Below are positions 27,825 through 35,939 of a DNA stretch of 64,000 nucleotides, piece after piece. The DNA is from Oligoflexia bacterium (GTDB lineage: Bacteria > Bdellovibrionota_G > JALEGL01), in the NCBI GenBank assembly GCA_035326705.1, contig DAOLES010000005.1, positions 62,001-126,000 of the forward strand. The letters run 5' to 3'. The position numbers and the translations under genes are program-made. Below the pieces are notes generated by a model that was not told the origin of the DNA, did not search any database, and saw only the letters and a program-made list of their open reading frames with translations. Numbering within the stretch: the stretch's first letter is position 1; each line of letters begins with the position of its first letter.

Positions 27825-28934
27825 ATGTATAGGCTAATTATCGCTGCTATGGCGATCGCTTCACTTATTTTTGCCCAAGATATTTATGTCATTAAACACA
27901 ATGATTATTTATCCTGCTTATCTGAGTATTATTTTGGTAGGCCAGTTTACGGTGACAATGGATCATTAAGCAAATTAAAAGCACTTAATCCACAGCTAGA
28001 AAATGCTAATACAATTACAGTGGGCCAAATACTCAACGTTCCTAAAATTAATCCTGATATTACACAAAATACTGTTCAAAGCAGAAATTACAATCAACAG
28101 TGTTTGAGTTTTCAACACAATATTAAAAAAAATACAGATCAAACACTGGCAAAAAGTTCATCCGAGATAACAAAAGATCAAAATATTGAACAAGATAACC
28201 TTGCATTAGAAGAACAAAATGGCTCTCAGAATCAGCAAGCCTTTGCACAAGAAGTGCCAGAAAATATAACTACAAAAAATGATTTAAATAACCGCTATCA
28301 AGTAGTGCAAACAGTCTATCAAAATTTAATTCACTCCATGGATCAAAGCAATGCTAGCATTTCTAATAAAGTATCAGAAGAAAATTTTGCTCTTGCAACG
28401 CATTATCAACATTTATTTTGGAACACGCTTTGGTCTGGGATAAATTTTTCACTGGATTCTCAGCATTATGAGTTGGAATTTGGCAGCAACGGTTTTCAAA
28501 ATTTTTCTCCCTATTTATGGGGAGTGGCCTGGATTAATGACTATCAATTTAAAACTGTATCAATAGGTTTAAATGTTGATTACAAGCAGGAGCCTTTTAT
28601 TGTTAGAGTCAACAGTTCCGATATAGGTATAGAAAAAGTTCATGTGTTTTTATCGGTTTTAGAAGCACAAAAGCGTTGGAATCTTAACAAAGACTGGTTA
28701 ATTTTATCAACGGGTCAATTAATTTATCCTTTCTACAGTAGGTCATCCCTTAATCCACAAGGAAAACTGTCTTACTTGGGAGAGCTTGCTGTATTTAGAG
28801 AAAAAGCTTTTGGATCTTTAGGTTTAGGTTTAGGTGTTTTTTATGAATACAAGGCCTATGATACCGACCTTAACCAACAAAAAGAAAAACAAGCTGGAAT
28901 TAATTTACATTTTAGAGGTTTACAATGGTTATGA
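27825..28934 (+). CDS. LysM-domain secreted protein
   Basis: This 369-residue protein has a signal peptide (about 1-17, ending FAQ) and a LysM-like domain (about 20-75; YVIKHNDYLSCLSEYYFG...TITVGQILNVPKI). A Gln/Asn-rich linker (about 85-165) leads to a C-terminal part of alternating beta strands (about 200-369) that could be a small outer-membrane or periplasmic beta domain. LysM binds peptidoglycan, which suggests a cell-envelope location. It overlaps the next lipoprotein gene by ten bases, so they form an operon. Confidence 0.7.
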   Translation: MYRLIIAAMAIASLIFAQDIYVIKHNDYLSCLSEYYFGRPVYGDNGSLSKLKALNPQLENANTITVGQILNVPKINPDITQNTVQSRNYNQQCLSFQHNIKKNTDQTLAKSSSEITKDQNIEQDNLALEEQNGSQNQQAFAQEVPENITTKNDLNNRYQVVQTVYQNLIHSMDQSNASISNKVSEENFALATHYQHLFWNTLWSGINFSLDSQHYELEFGSNGFQNFSPYLWGVAWINDYQFKTVSIGLNVDYKQEPFIVRVNSSDIGIEKVHVFLSVLEAQKRWNLNKDWLILSTGQLIYPFYSRSSLNPQGKLSYLGELAVFREKAFGSLGLGLGVFYEYKAYDTDLNQQKEKQAGINLHFRGLQWL

Positions 28935-30541
28935 GAAGTAAAATAAGAAAGATACTTTGTGTTCTGCTCATAGCAAGCATGCATTTTAACTGCAATGGCA
29001 ATGTTTTTACAGATTTAGAATATTCGCAGTCCAATGAAATCTTCAACGATGGATCTGGTATCAATGACCAAACACCCCCGGGAGTACCAACAAATCTAAC
29101 GTGGGCTTCTGACGATACAATCATTGAAGATGTCAGTGGGAGTGGAAGCAGTATTCAACTGCTGTTTACACCCCCAAACGACAATGACTTGCTTAGAATT
29201 GAATATGTTGTTTCAGGTCAATCAATCATGGTGGCACCCAGCAGTGGTTGGACGCCAACAGATTCATTTTCTAATCAAAGTATTACCTATCAAGCAGCGC
29301 AAGAGTGCAGTTCTGCTATGGATAGCTATAAAGTTTGGCTTAGAGCTGTAGACAACAATAATAATATATCTGATGCTGTAGTATCGGATATTTTTTTACA
29401 AGACACCCTTGCCCCGCAGGTGGGGACAATAAACTTAGCCATGAATGCAAAAAAAAATCAAAGCCCAACCGCTATATGGAACTTACCCTACGACGCATGT
29501 TCAAATGTTGCTTCGCTTGAATTATCCATTGGTACTGGCACCAATCAGTCTCCACCCAACCATAGTCAAAGTGGAGAAGTTGCCGATACAGTAATGTTTA
29601 CAAATATTGTAAGCTCAAGCACCAGTTATCAAGCGGTTTCTAATGTTCCGCCTTTTACAACATTTTCTTTAATGCTTGAAACCAATTACTATGTATCATT
29701 GCGCGTGCAAGATGACTTAGGTAATACTGCCATTTACACTAGCAGTGCCTGGCAACTACCGGGTGGCCCTCTTGCACTGTCACAAGTGACGCCTCAGTTT
29801 TGGTTAGATGGCAAAGATCTAGCAACATTAAAGCAAGACACTGGCTGCAACGTAGATGTGACATCCAATGGGGATGCCATCAATTGTTGGATTAATAAAG
29901 GAACGGATGGAAATAATTTTATTAAGGTTTCCGGTGAAGCTGAATTCAAAAGTAATGCTCCTCAGGGCGCTATCTTTGATGGTGATATTTTTGTTGCGCA
30001 AAATGTTTTTTCTGGAATGCTCGATGACGTTTTAATTGTACTTGTGCAAACAGAAAATAATTCTACCAGTTCATTTGATATGAACTTAAACTATCCTTTT
30101 CAAGGTTCTTCAACGGGCTCACCCACATCTCGTTATAGCATACACGCACCATGGAGTGATAGAAAGATTTATTGGGATACGGGTGGATGCTGTGGATCTT
30201 CAGTCAGGCTCAACACTTCTTCTCCTACCGTCAATGTCGGTGAAACCTATGCCCTAGGGTTTTTAAACTCTTTTGCTCAAAACAGCAAACAAATCGTGGT
30301 CAATGGAGATGTCAGTGCAAGCACAACAAATGTTAATGCAGGTTTTGCGGCAAACTTTGGTTTAGGAAATGGGGTAAAAAACACCTATCACGAAATCATT
30401 TTTTACACACCTGCACCATCTTTTTCTGAAAGGCAAGATATAGAAGGATACATTGCATGTAAATGGGATATTCGCAATCAGCTTCCAGGCAGTCACCCCT
30501 ATTTTAATAGCAATCCTACAAGTAATGATGGCTGTCCTTAG
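28925..30541 (+). CDS. Large surface lipoprotein with Fn3-like and LamG-like regions
   Basis: This 538-residue protein starts with a signal peptide ending in a Cys (ASMHFNCNG), consistent with a lipoprotein. The N-terminal half has two Fn3-like beta segments (TPPGVPTNLTWASDD and DTLAPQVGTINLAM). The C-terminal half contains QVTPQFWLDGKDLATL and a HEIIFYTPAPSFSERQDIEGYIACKW ending, typical of concanavalin/LamG-like secreted proteins from deltaproteobacteria and marine bacteria. AGAGG lies six bases upstream of the start within the preceding LysM gene. Probable adhesin or surface factor. Confidence 0.65.
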   Translation: MVMRSKIRKILCVLLIASMHFNCNGNVFTDLEYSQSNEIFNDGSGINDQTPPGVPTNLTWASDDTIIEDVSGSGSSIQLLFTPPNDNDLLRIEYVVSGQSIMVAPSSGWTPTDSFSNQSITYQAAQECSSAMDSYKVWLRAVDNNNNISDAVVSDIFLQDTLAPQVGTINLAMNAKKNQSPTAIWNLPYDACSNVASLELSIGTGTNQSPPNHSQSGEVADTVMFTNIVSSSTSYQAVSNVPPFTTFSLMLETNYYVSLRVQDDLGNTAIYTSSAWQLPGGPLALSQVTPQFWLDGKDLATLKQDTGCNVDVTSNGDAINCWINKGTDGNNFIKVSGEAEFKSNAPQGAIFDGDIFVAQNVFSGMLDDVLIVLVQTENNSTSSFDMNLNYPFQGSSTGSPTSRYSIHAPWSDRKIYWDTGGCCGSSVRLNTSSPTVNVGETYALGFLNSFAQNSKQIVVNGDVSASTTNVNAGFAANFGLGNGVKNTYHEIIFYTPAPSFSERQDIEGYIACKWDIRNQLPGSHPYFNSNPTSNDGCP

Positions 30542-30695
30542 TAAAAAAATCTTCATTCAAAAGCGGGTGGAATATAAAATTTCGACTTACTGTTACTATT
30601 AATCCATAAGTCAATATGAATTTTGTCGCTTCTATTTAGTGAATGGGTGCGCCGTTAGTTTAAGGGAGTGAGATTTTTTGGAGTTCTCAAAAAAC

Positions 30696-30739
30696 AACTG
30701 GGTACTTTTTTACGATTACAGTTCAGTCAACTGTCCCTG
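30696..30739 (+). repeat. Dispersed repeat copy R1 (GGGTACTTTTTT ... CTGTCCCTG)
   Basis: The copy begins AACTGGGTACTTTTTT and ends CAACTGTCCCTG. Head and tail match the copy at 32971-33019, while the middle differs in length. It is in the gap before gloA. Confidence 0.6.
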
Positions 30740-30799
30740 TTACTCTAAACGTGACAAAAAAAGCATGAATTTTTAATCAAAATCGGTTAGACAGCAGGT

Positions 30800-31222
30800 A
30801 TGATCAAGTTTCTGCACAGCATGATTCGGGTGTCTAATCTAGAAGAATCTTTAGCATTTTATGTAGATGGCTTGGGATTAAAAGAAGTTCGTCGGAAAGA
30901 AGTACCGCAAGGTAAATTTACCTTAGTGTTCCTTAAAGCCCCTGACAGTGATGCAGAAATTGAACTCACCTACAATTGGGATAGCAATGAAGACTATGGC
31001 AACGCCAGAAATTTTGGCCATTTGGCTTTCTCAGTGGAAAACATCTATGAAACCTGTGTATCCCTGCAAGAGAAAGGCATTGATATTTTGAGACCCCCCA
31101 GAGATGGTCACATGGCTTTCATCAAGTCACCGGACAATATATCTATTGAACTGTTACAAAAAGGCGATCCTCTACCACCCCAAGAACCCTGGGCCAGCAT
31201 GGAAAACGTCGGTACATGGTAA
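30800..31222 (+). CDS. gloA: Lactoylglutathione lyase (glyoxalase I)
   Basis: This 140-residue VOC enzyme has the GloA pattern: [31 protein letters not shown], then [24 protein letters not shown] and a final [13 protein letters not shown]. The metal ligands expected at His6, Glu55-type, His74-type and Glu126-type positions are present. It isomerises the methylglyoxal-glutathione hemithioacetal. The last 43 bases are duplicated imperfectly at 33031-33073, where [13 protein letters not shown] replaces [13 protein letters not shown]. The present 3' end may therefore have been supplied by an inserted element. Confidence 0.88.
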   Translation: MIKFLHSMIRVSNLEESLAFYVDGLGLKEVRRKEVPQGKFTLVFLKAPDSDAEIELTYNWDSNEDYGNARNFGHLAFSVENIYETCVSLQEKGIDILRPPRDGHMAFIKSPDNISIELLQKGDPLPPQEPWASMENVGTW

Positions 31223-31396
31223 GTTTTTTAACGTGTAGCAGCTAGCTTAATTTAAGGACAGCCTTTTTTTCGGTAACTGCCACGTTTTAAAGAAAGAATC
31301 AACCAACAAAAAACAATTCAAATCTCTGAATCCATACTTAAAACAATTAAGATCTAGTCGTGTGTCTCTGGAATTCCTGAATATTCATTATTTTAC

Positions 31397-31436
31397 AAAG
31401 TACATTATATAGTGTACTTTAATAAATAGTGTACTT
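31397..31436 (+). promoter_or_regulatory. Probable autoregulatory operator of the AbiE-like operon
   Basis: Palindrome AAAGTACA-N8-TGTACTTT (31397-31420) is followed by a third half-site TAGTGTACTT (31427-31436) directly before the ATG. AbiEi antitoxins are known to repress their own operon at inverted repeats, so the downstream wHTH protein is the likely ligand. Confidence 0.65.
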
Positions 31437-32105
31437 ATGAATATATTTGCAGACAAAGCTAGTTTGGTTCTTAGACATCTTCTCCGATACCCAGAGAAGC
31501 CTTGGGTTATTTCTGAGATTGTGGAAAGTCTTGGGTTAAGCCAGGGTTTGGTTGCCAAAGTGATCCTGGAGCTAAGACAGCAAGGGTTTCTTAAAGGTGA
31601 AGCTCGGGGGCCTAAAGCTTCTTCCAAACTTCGTCACGCCGAAGAACTTCTTGATCAGTGGACCAAACAGTACCAATTTAACAAAAATCATACGATGGCT
31701 TTTTATAGTTCTGACAAAAATATTTTAAAAATCCTTAAAAATACTTTGAGCCCATCAAAATCTGTTTCTTATGCCCTCACCTTACATACCGGTGCAAACT
31801 TCATGACCCACTATGTTCGTGATCAAAATGTGTATGCCTATTTACCTGCAGAGAATTTTGATAATCAAGTTGAAGAGCTACGAAAACAGCTTAACCTCCT
31901 TGAACTTAAACAAGGCGGGAATGTTTTTTTCATTAAACCTTGGTATAGAAATTCTATCTTTTACAATGCACAAAAAATTAAAGGTTATTCAGTTGTGTCA
32001 AATTTACAGCTTTACTTAGACTTATTTAATTATCCCGACCGAGGAAATGAACAAGCTTTGCAACTTAAACGCGTCTTAAAAGAAAAAGGAGTGCCACTTG
32101 CCTGA
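31437..32105 (+). CDS. AbiEi-like winged-helix antitoxin/regulator
   Basis: This 222-residue protein has an N-terminal winged helix (about 1-65; VISEIVESLGLSQGLVAKVILELRQQGFL) and a C-terminal domain of about 150 residues resembling the AbiEi antitoxin C domain. It precedes and overlaps a nucleotidyltransferase gene by eight bases, the AbiEi-AbiEii order of type IV toxin-antitoxin and phage-defence pairs. A palindromic operator lies immediately upstream, fitting autorepression. The family match is by architecture and context, since sequence similarity to classical AbiEi is modest. Confidence 0.6.
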   Translation: MNIFADKASLVLRHLLRYPEKPWVISEIVESLGLSQGLVAKVILELRQQGFLKGEARGPKASSKLRHAEELLDQWTKQYQFNKNHTMAFYSSDKNILKILKNTLSPSKSVSYALTLHTGANFMTHYVRDQNVYAYLPAENFDNQVEELRKQLNLLELKQGGNVFFIKPWYRNSIFYNAQKIKGYSVVSNLQLYLDLFNYPDRGNEQALQLKRVLKEKGVPLA

Positions 32106-32865
32106 TGCTTCTTTTCTTCTTTTGCTTCAAACCCTGAAAGATTTAAAACCATTCTTATCTCATTTGGTTTTGGTGGGTGGATGGGTACCCTATATTTATT
32201 CCCAATATGTTTGGAAGCTGAGTCATATACCTAGAGGTACAGCGGACATCGATTTTGGATTAAAAGACATTACCTACAAAGGAAAAAGTACCATTGCTCA
32301 TAAACTGAAGCAAAAGCAATATGGAGAACATCACATAAATATGGGTAAACTACGTCCATATATTCCAGTTGCAAAACACGGGGATGAACGAGCCGATGTT
32401 GAATTCATTACATCTGCTAATCCCGAAACATTTAAAAGCTTGGTTGGCAAAGATATCAAAATCAACCAAATCGAAAATTTTGATCTCCTCCTTGAAAAGC
32501 CTTTACGAATGCCCATAGAGGGCTTGAATATCCAGATCCCTCGCCCGTCTATATTTATTTTCCATAAACTGCTTACATTTGTCGAGCGTCAAGGCCAGTT
32601 TAAACGAGAGAAAGACCTTTATTATGCTTATTTCATGTTGCTATTTCATTCGGACAATGAACAAGTCAGCCAAGAAATTAAACAGCTCATTCTGAAAAAG
32701 CCGCAGGGAAAAACGGTAGAGAAGAATATTAAAAACTATTTTGATGACGAATTTGACCAAGGGCCTCGTATTATTGGGCAACAAATCAAGGCTACTTCCA
32801 TTCAAACCTTTGTTAAAGACGTCCAGCAAGATTCTTTTGAGCGCTTGCGAAAGCTTTTACCTTAA
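32098..32865 (+). CDS. AbiEii-like nucleotidyltransferase (toxin candidate)
   Basis: This 255-residue protein has a minimal nucleotidyltransferase core. LVLVGGWVPYIYSQ (about 21-34) supplies the GG motif, RGTADIDFGL (about 44-53) supplies the two metal-binding aspartates, and ADVEFIT supplies the third acidic residue. AbiEii/MenT-type toxins transfer nucleotides to tRNA and halt growth. The start is TTG at 32098, supported by AAAGGAG seven bases upstream inside the antitoxin gene. Translation coupling and gene order support a toxin-antitoxin pair; toxicity is inferred. Confidence 0.62.
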   Translation: MPDASFLLLLQTLKDLKPFLSHLVLVGGWVPYIYSQYVWKLSHIPRGTADIDFGLKDITYKGKSTIAHKLKQKQYGEHHINMGKLRPYIPVAKHGDERADVEFITSANPETFKSLVGKDIKINQIENFDLLLEKPLRMPIEGLNIQIPRPSIFIFHKLLTFVERQGQFKREKDLYYAYFMLLFHSDNEQVSQEIKQLILKKPQGKTVEKNIKNYFDDEFDQGPRIIGQQIKATSIQTFVKDVQQDSFERLRKLLP

Positions 32866-32886
32866 TCTAAAAACTTATCTAATCAT

Positions 32887-32946
32887 GGGACACACTGTGT
32901 ATTCTTAATAAAAACGAGTTACCTAAATTAGTACACAGTGTGTCCC
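32887..32946. repeat. Inverted repeat GGGACACACTGTGTA, copy H1
   Basis: Perfect 15-bp arms GGGACACACTGTGTA and TACACAGTGTGTCCC enclose 30 bases. The left 27 bases (32881-32907) recur at 34433-34459 with one mismatch, so this is a dispersed palindromic element. It lies just after the AbiE-like operon. Confidence 0.7.
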
Positions 32947-32970
32947 TGGATTGGCTCAATTCCCTAAAGT

Positions 32971-33019
32971 AACCGGGTACTTTTTTCCACTAACACAATT
33001 TATTCGGTAGCTGTCCCTG
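32971..33019 (+). repeat. Dispersed repeat copy R2
   Basis: This copy begins AACCGGGTACTTTTTT and ends TAGCTGTCCCTG. The head is shared with 30696 (15 of 16 bases) and with 34508 (15 of 16), and the tail is shared with 30728-30739. It abuts the displaced gloA 3' end. Confidence 0.6.
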
Positions 33020-33105
33020 GAACTGCCAAGCCAAGAACCCTGGGCGAGCATGGAAAATTCCGGATCATGGTAAACGTTTGATCATCGTTTTTTACAATGG
33101 AATTT

Positions 33106-33158
33106 GGTGCCAGGCGTATTTTTGCAATATACCACATTACAAAAATACGCCTGGCACC
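33106..33158. repeat. Inverted repeat of the GGTGCCAGGC type
   Basis: Perfect 19-bp arms start GGTGCCAGGCGTATTTTTG, mirrored at 33140-33158, around a 15-base loop. GGTGCCAGGC is a motif often seen in REP-like palindromes associated with Y1 (RAYT) transposases, but no such transposase is in the window. It could also end the 33163-34302 gene as a hairpin. Confidence 0.65.
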
Positions 33159-33162
33159 TAGA

Positions 33163-34302
33163 CTATTTAGAATTATTTGCTAGCCAATTATCGAGTCGCT
33201 GGCTTTCACTGGTCTTAAAGGTGTAATCTTCACCTCTCAAAAAATCCCGCAAAAAGTCTTCGTCGCAAGCTTCTAAATCTCCGGTTGAAGCTGAAAAAAC
33301 GTAGGTTTGATCCTTTAACTTAGTTTCACTAATAAGTTTAGCTAGAGGTTTAGTATGTAATGATCCTGTCCAAATAAGCAAAGATTTGTTTGGGTAGTCT
33401 AGAGCCAACTTTTGTATGTTTGAAAAAATAAAATGTTCCCTCATCTCGAACTCCACTTTAATTGTCTCGTCGGATTTGCTACTCTTTTCATTGAACAAAT
33501 TAACTGGATCCAAAAATTCTAACGTTGATGTAAAATTAAGCGCTTTTAAAGCCGGAATATTGTTACTCTCTAAGTTATACTTAGCCTCAGAAGCATTTTT
33601 AATGTGAGTTGTATAAAAAGAAGTTACCACCTTTTCATTCAATGTTTTTAGTTCCTCGAAATAAGTAAGTGCATAGGCTTTAAATTCGTTTGCATCTGTG
33701 AGTTCATATATTTTTTCAATGAACTCCATATCCTCTGATCGCGGACTTTGTGGGCTACTTTTTAATCGCTCTATGAGGTCCGAAGAAATAACTCTAAATT
33801 CATCTGTTGAGTCATTATTTAAAATTTTTTCTACAATATTGACGATTTCGGGATGGTTTGGACTTTTTGTAAGAAATGTTGATGCAAAGTCCCAAATACG
33901 AAATAAATCAATTCGGCTATAGAACGGGCTCGAAATTTGTTCTAAACCTAGATCAAGCTGGATTGACATATGCTTTAAATATAGAAGGTATTCAATTAAA
34001 ATATGATCTTCGATATGACGAAGTGTTTCTGTTTCAGCCGAAAGGACTACGCCTTCAAACCCCAAAATAATTTCCGAATCCTTTTCATTCTTTGAGCTTG
34101 AGGAGTTATAGAAACTTTTTAGTTTATGATGCAGGTCTGGACAGCCTGCGGCAGAATGAATGCCCAAGCTTTGGTTTGTATGGCTGGTACCCCAAAGTAC
34201 TATTTTTCTTTCAATTGTCTGAGCTTTGGTTTGGCTAAAAGGTTGCTCACATAACACAGCAATAAAAATATTACATAATACTATTAGCTTAAGTTGTTTC
34301 AT
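33163..34302 (-). CDS. Secreted TraB/TIKI-like protein, tentative
   Basis: This 379-residue protein starts with a signal peptide (about 1-28). Near the start, IVLWGTSHTNQSLG, then LGFEGV, and near the end KSLLIWTGSLHTKPLAKLI recall the GTxH ... G..H pattern of TraB/TIKI/ChaN-like metal-dependent enzymes. The middle is a long helical insertion. AAGGG lies five bases before the ATG. It sits in the repeat-rich hotspot between two accessory modules and may be cargo. The family call is weak. Confidence 0.5.
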   Translation of the reverse strand: MKQLKLIVLCNIFIAVLCEQPFSQTKAQTIERKIVLWGTSHTNQSLGIHSAAGCPDLHHKLKSFYNSSSSKNEKDSEIILGFEGVVLSAETETLRHIEDHILIEYLLYLKHMSIQLDLGLEQISSPFYSRIDLFRIWDFASTFLTKSPNHPEIVNIVEKILNNDSTDEFRVISSDLIERLKSSPQSPRSEDMEFIEKIYELTDANEFKAYALTYFEELKTLNEKVVTSFYTTHIKNASEAKYNLESNNIPALKALNFTSTLEFLDPVNLFNEKSSKSDETIKVEFEMREHFIFSNIQKLALDYPNKSLLIWTGSLHTKPLAKLISETKLKDQTYVFSASTGDLEACDEDFLRDFLRGEDYTFKTSESQRLDNWLANNSK

Positions 34303-34432
34303 TTTTCCCTTATTGTGATAATTTTATGCATGGGCTATCATGAACACCATGGTGTGTCAACCACCTACTCAGGATATTTTGACGCACTATTAGCACTACT
34401 TAAGACTTTAAAACTCCACTCCTATGTTTCTT

Positions 34433-34523
34433 AATCATGGGACACACTATGTATTCTTATAAGAACTATTTACTTAAACCAGGAATACACCCTATACTCC
34501 CCAAAATAACCGAGTACTTTTTT
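34433..34523. repeat. Composite repeat copy H2/R3 running into the ATPase 3' end
   Basis: The left part (34433-34459) matches 32881-32907 at 26 of 27 bases. The right part (34508-34523, AACCGAGTACTTTTTT) matches the R2 head. The same order of the two parts occurs at 32881-32986. The stretch from 34470 to 34523 is inside the ATPase gene, encoding its last codons. Confidence 0.6.
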
Positions 34524-35930
34524 CACAAGAATTTTTTCATCTTCAGGAATTTCTTCCTTTTTAAAATCTCCATCAAATAGGAAAATACTATTTCTCACTT
34601 TTCCGCTAGACATCATTGCTGCAAAAGAAACCATACTAGATGTGCCGCCTGGATATATTTCAATAGATATCCTATCTCTCTTACTATCATTTAGTAACTT
34701 TTTTTGAACATAAGTTACTATATATTTTGATAAACTATCCTCCACATATATGTACAGTTTTTCTTTATCTTGATAAGTGTACCCTAAATGAAAAGAGCTT
34801 TCAGACGCAACCGCAGAGTTAATAATTTGAATTTTATTATCTAAACCTGGGTTAGATATCAACAGCTTAATTGCACAGTCAGGAAGACCTGTTGCAAAAT
34901 ATGGTGAGTGGGTTGATAATATTACCTGTAATTTTTTTTCTGTAATTTTTTTTAAAATATATTTTTGCAATTTTATTTGTGCACCAATATGTAACGATGT
35001 TTCTGGTTCATCTAATAAAATCAAAGCTCTATTTTTTGCATTTTCGATTGCGTAAATTAACCGAATAACGCTTGCCTCACCACTACCTGCAAATGCCTCT
35101 GAATATTTTTCATCATTTAAATCTTTGTTGATATAAATTGAAAAACCACCCAAATTATAAAAATCATGTTCTATATAAGTTATATCGGAATATTTAATAT
35201 CGAGGATATCAGAAGCCACCTGCAACTCTTCTATAGAAAAATTATAATGTTCAGAAATTTTTTCTTTTCCATAGTAAGTTTTACTTTTAAGCTTCTTATC
35301 TAAAGCATTTTTTAATAACTTTGAACGTTTAAACAAATACCTTCTTTGCTTAGGGCGACTCCCACCTCCTTTTGAATCGAAATAAAATGCTCTGTCAAAT
35401 GCACTAATTTCGGATCTAAAGTCTAAATATATTACTTTCTTTTTTATCGCATTCCACCTAGTTTTTGATCTTCCAGGGGGAATCGGATCACCTTCTTTTA
35501 TTTCTTGTATAGGTTTCATACCGAAGTCAACCAATGGTCTAGTTGGCTCCCAATAACTGGAATCGATTAATTTATATTTTGGAGATTGTTTTTTTATCCT
35601 TGACTTTGCCACTTCCACTTCTTGACCAGCTTCATCACTAATATATTTATACCAATATACAGATCTTTGTTTGATTAAATCTACATAAGACTCAAACCAA
35701 TACTCTCCAGTTGAGTTACCCTCTGGACAACCATATAACGCGTGAAGAATTGAACTTTTATTTGTTCCATTTTTGCCAATTAATAAAGTTAAAGGAAATT
35801 CAAATATTAATTCCGATTCAGGAACTAAGTTTTTATAAGAACAAAATTTAATAAATGAAATATAGGGATTATACTCTTTGCCTTTTTGGAACCTATTTTT
35901 TATTTCTTCAATTTCATCAAAAGAATTCAT
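34470..35930 (-). CDS. OLD-family-like AAA ATPase with TOPRIM-like C domain
   Basis: This 486-residue protein has a P-loop LIGKNGTNKSS (about 50-60), an ABC-type signature AGSGEASVIRL, Walker B ILLDEPETSLH (about 303-313), and a LSTHSPYF switch segment. The C-terminal part has YVEDS (acidic) and FLFDGD, a TOPRIM-like arrangement as in OLD nucleases. The final 18 codons (VKKVLGYFGEYRVYSWFK) are encoded by a dispersed repeat, so the native C terminus may be truncated. It follows the C5 methyltransferase by nine bases and is probably its partner in a restriction-like or abortive defence system. Confidence 0.7.
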   Translation of the reverse strand: MNSFDEIEEIKNRFQKGKEYNPYISFIKFCSYKNLVPESELIFEFPLTLLIGKNGTNKSSILHALYGCPEGNSTGEYWFESYVDLIKQRSVYWYKYISDEAGQEVEVAKSRIKKQSPKYKLIDSSYWEPTRPLVDFGMKPIQEIKEGDPIPPGRSKTRWNAIKKKVIYLDFRSEISAFDRAFYFDSKGGGSRPKQRRYLFKRSKLLKNALDKKLKSKTYYGKEKISEHYNFSIEELQVASDILDIKYSDITYIEHDFYNLGGFSIYINKDLNDEKYSEAFAGSGEASVIRLIYAIENAKNRALILLDEPETSLHIGAQIKLQKYILKKITEKKLQVILSTHSPYFATGLPDCAIKLLISNPGLDNKIQIINSAVASESSFHLGYTYQDKEKLYIYVEDSLSKYIVTYVQKKLLNDSKRDRISIEIYPGGTSSMVSFAAMMSSGKVRNSIFLFDGDFKKEEIPEDEKILVKKVLGYFGEYRVYSWFK

Positions 35931-35939
35931 AAAAACCTA

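Larger units (their letters stand above)
31180..33073. mobile_element. Islet inserted at the 3' end of gloA
   Basis: The last 43 bases of gloA (31180-31222) recur at 33031-33073 with 37 identities, including the stop codon. The enclosed 1.85 kb holds an AbiE-like gene pair and palindromic repeats but no recombinase. The arrangement is like tRNA-type integration, where the element restores the 3' end of its target and displaces the original downstream. It was probably mobilised in trans or has lost its integrase. Confidence 0.65.
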
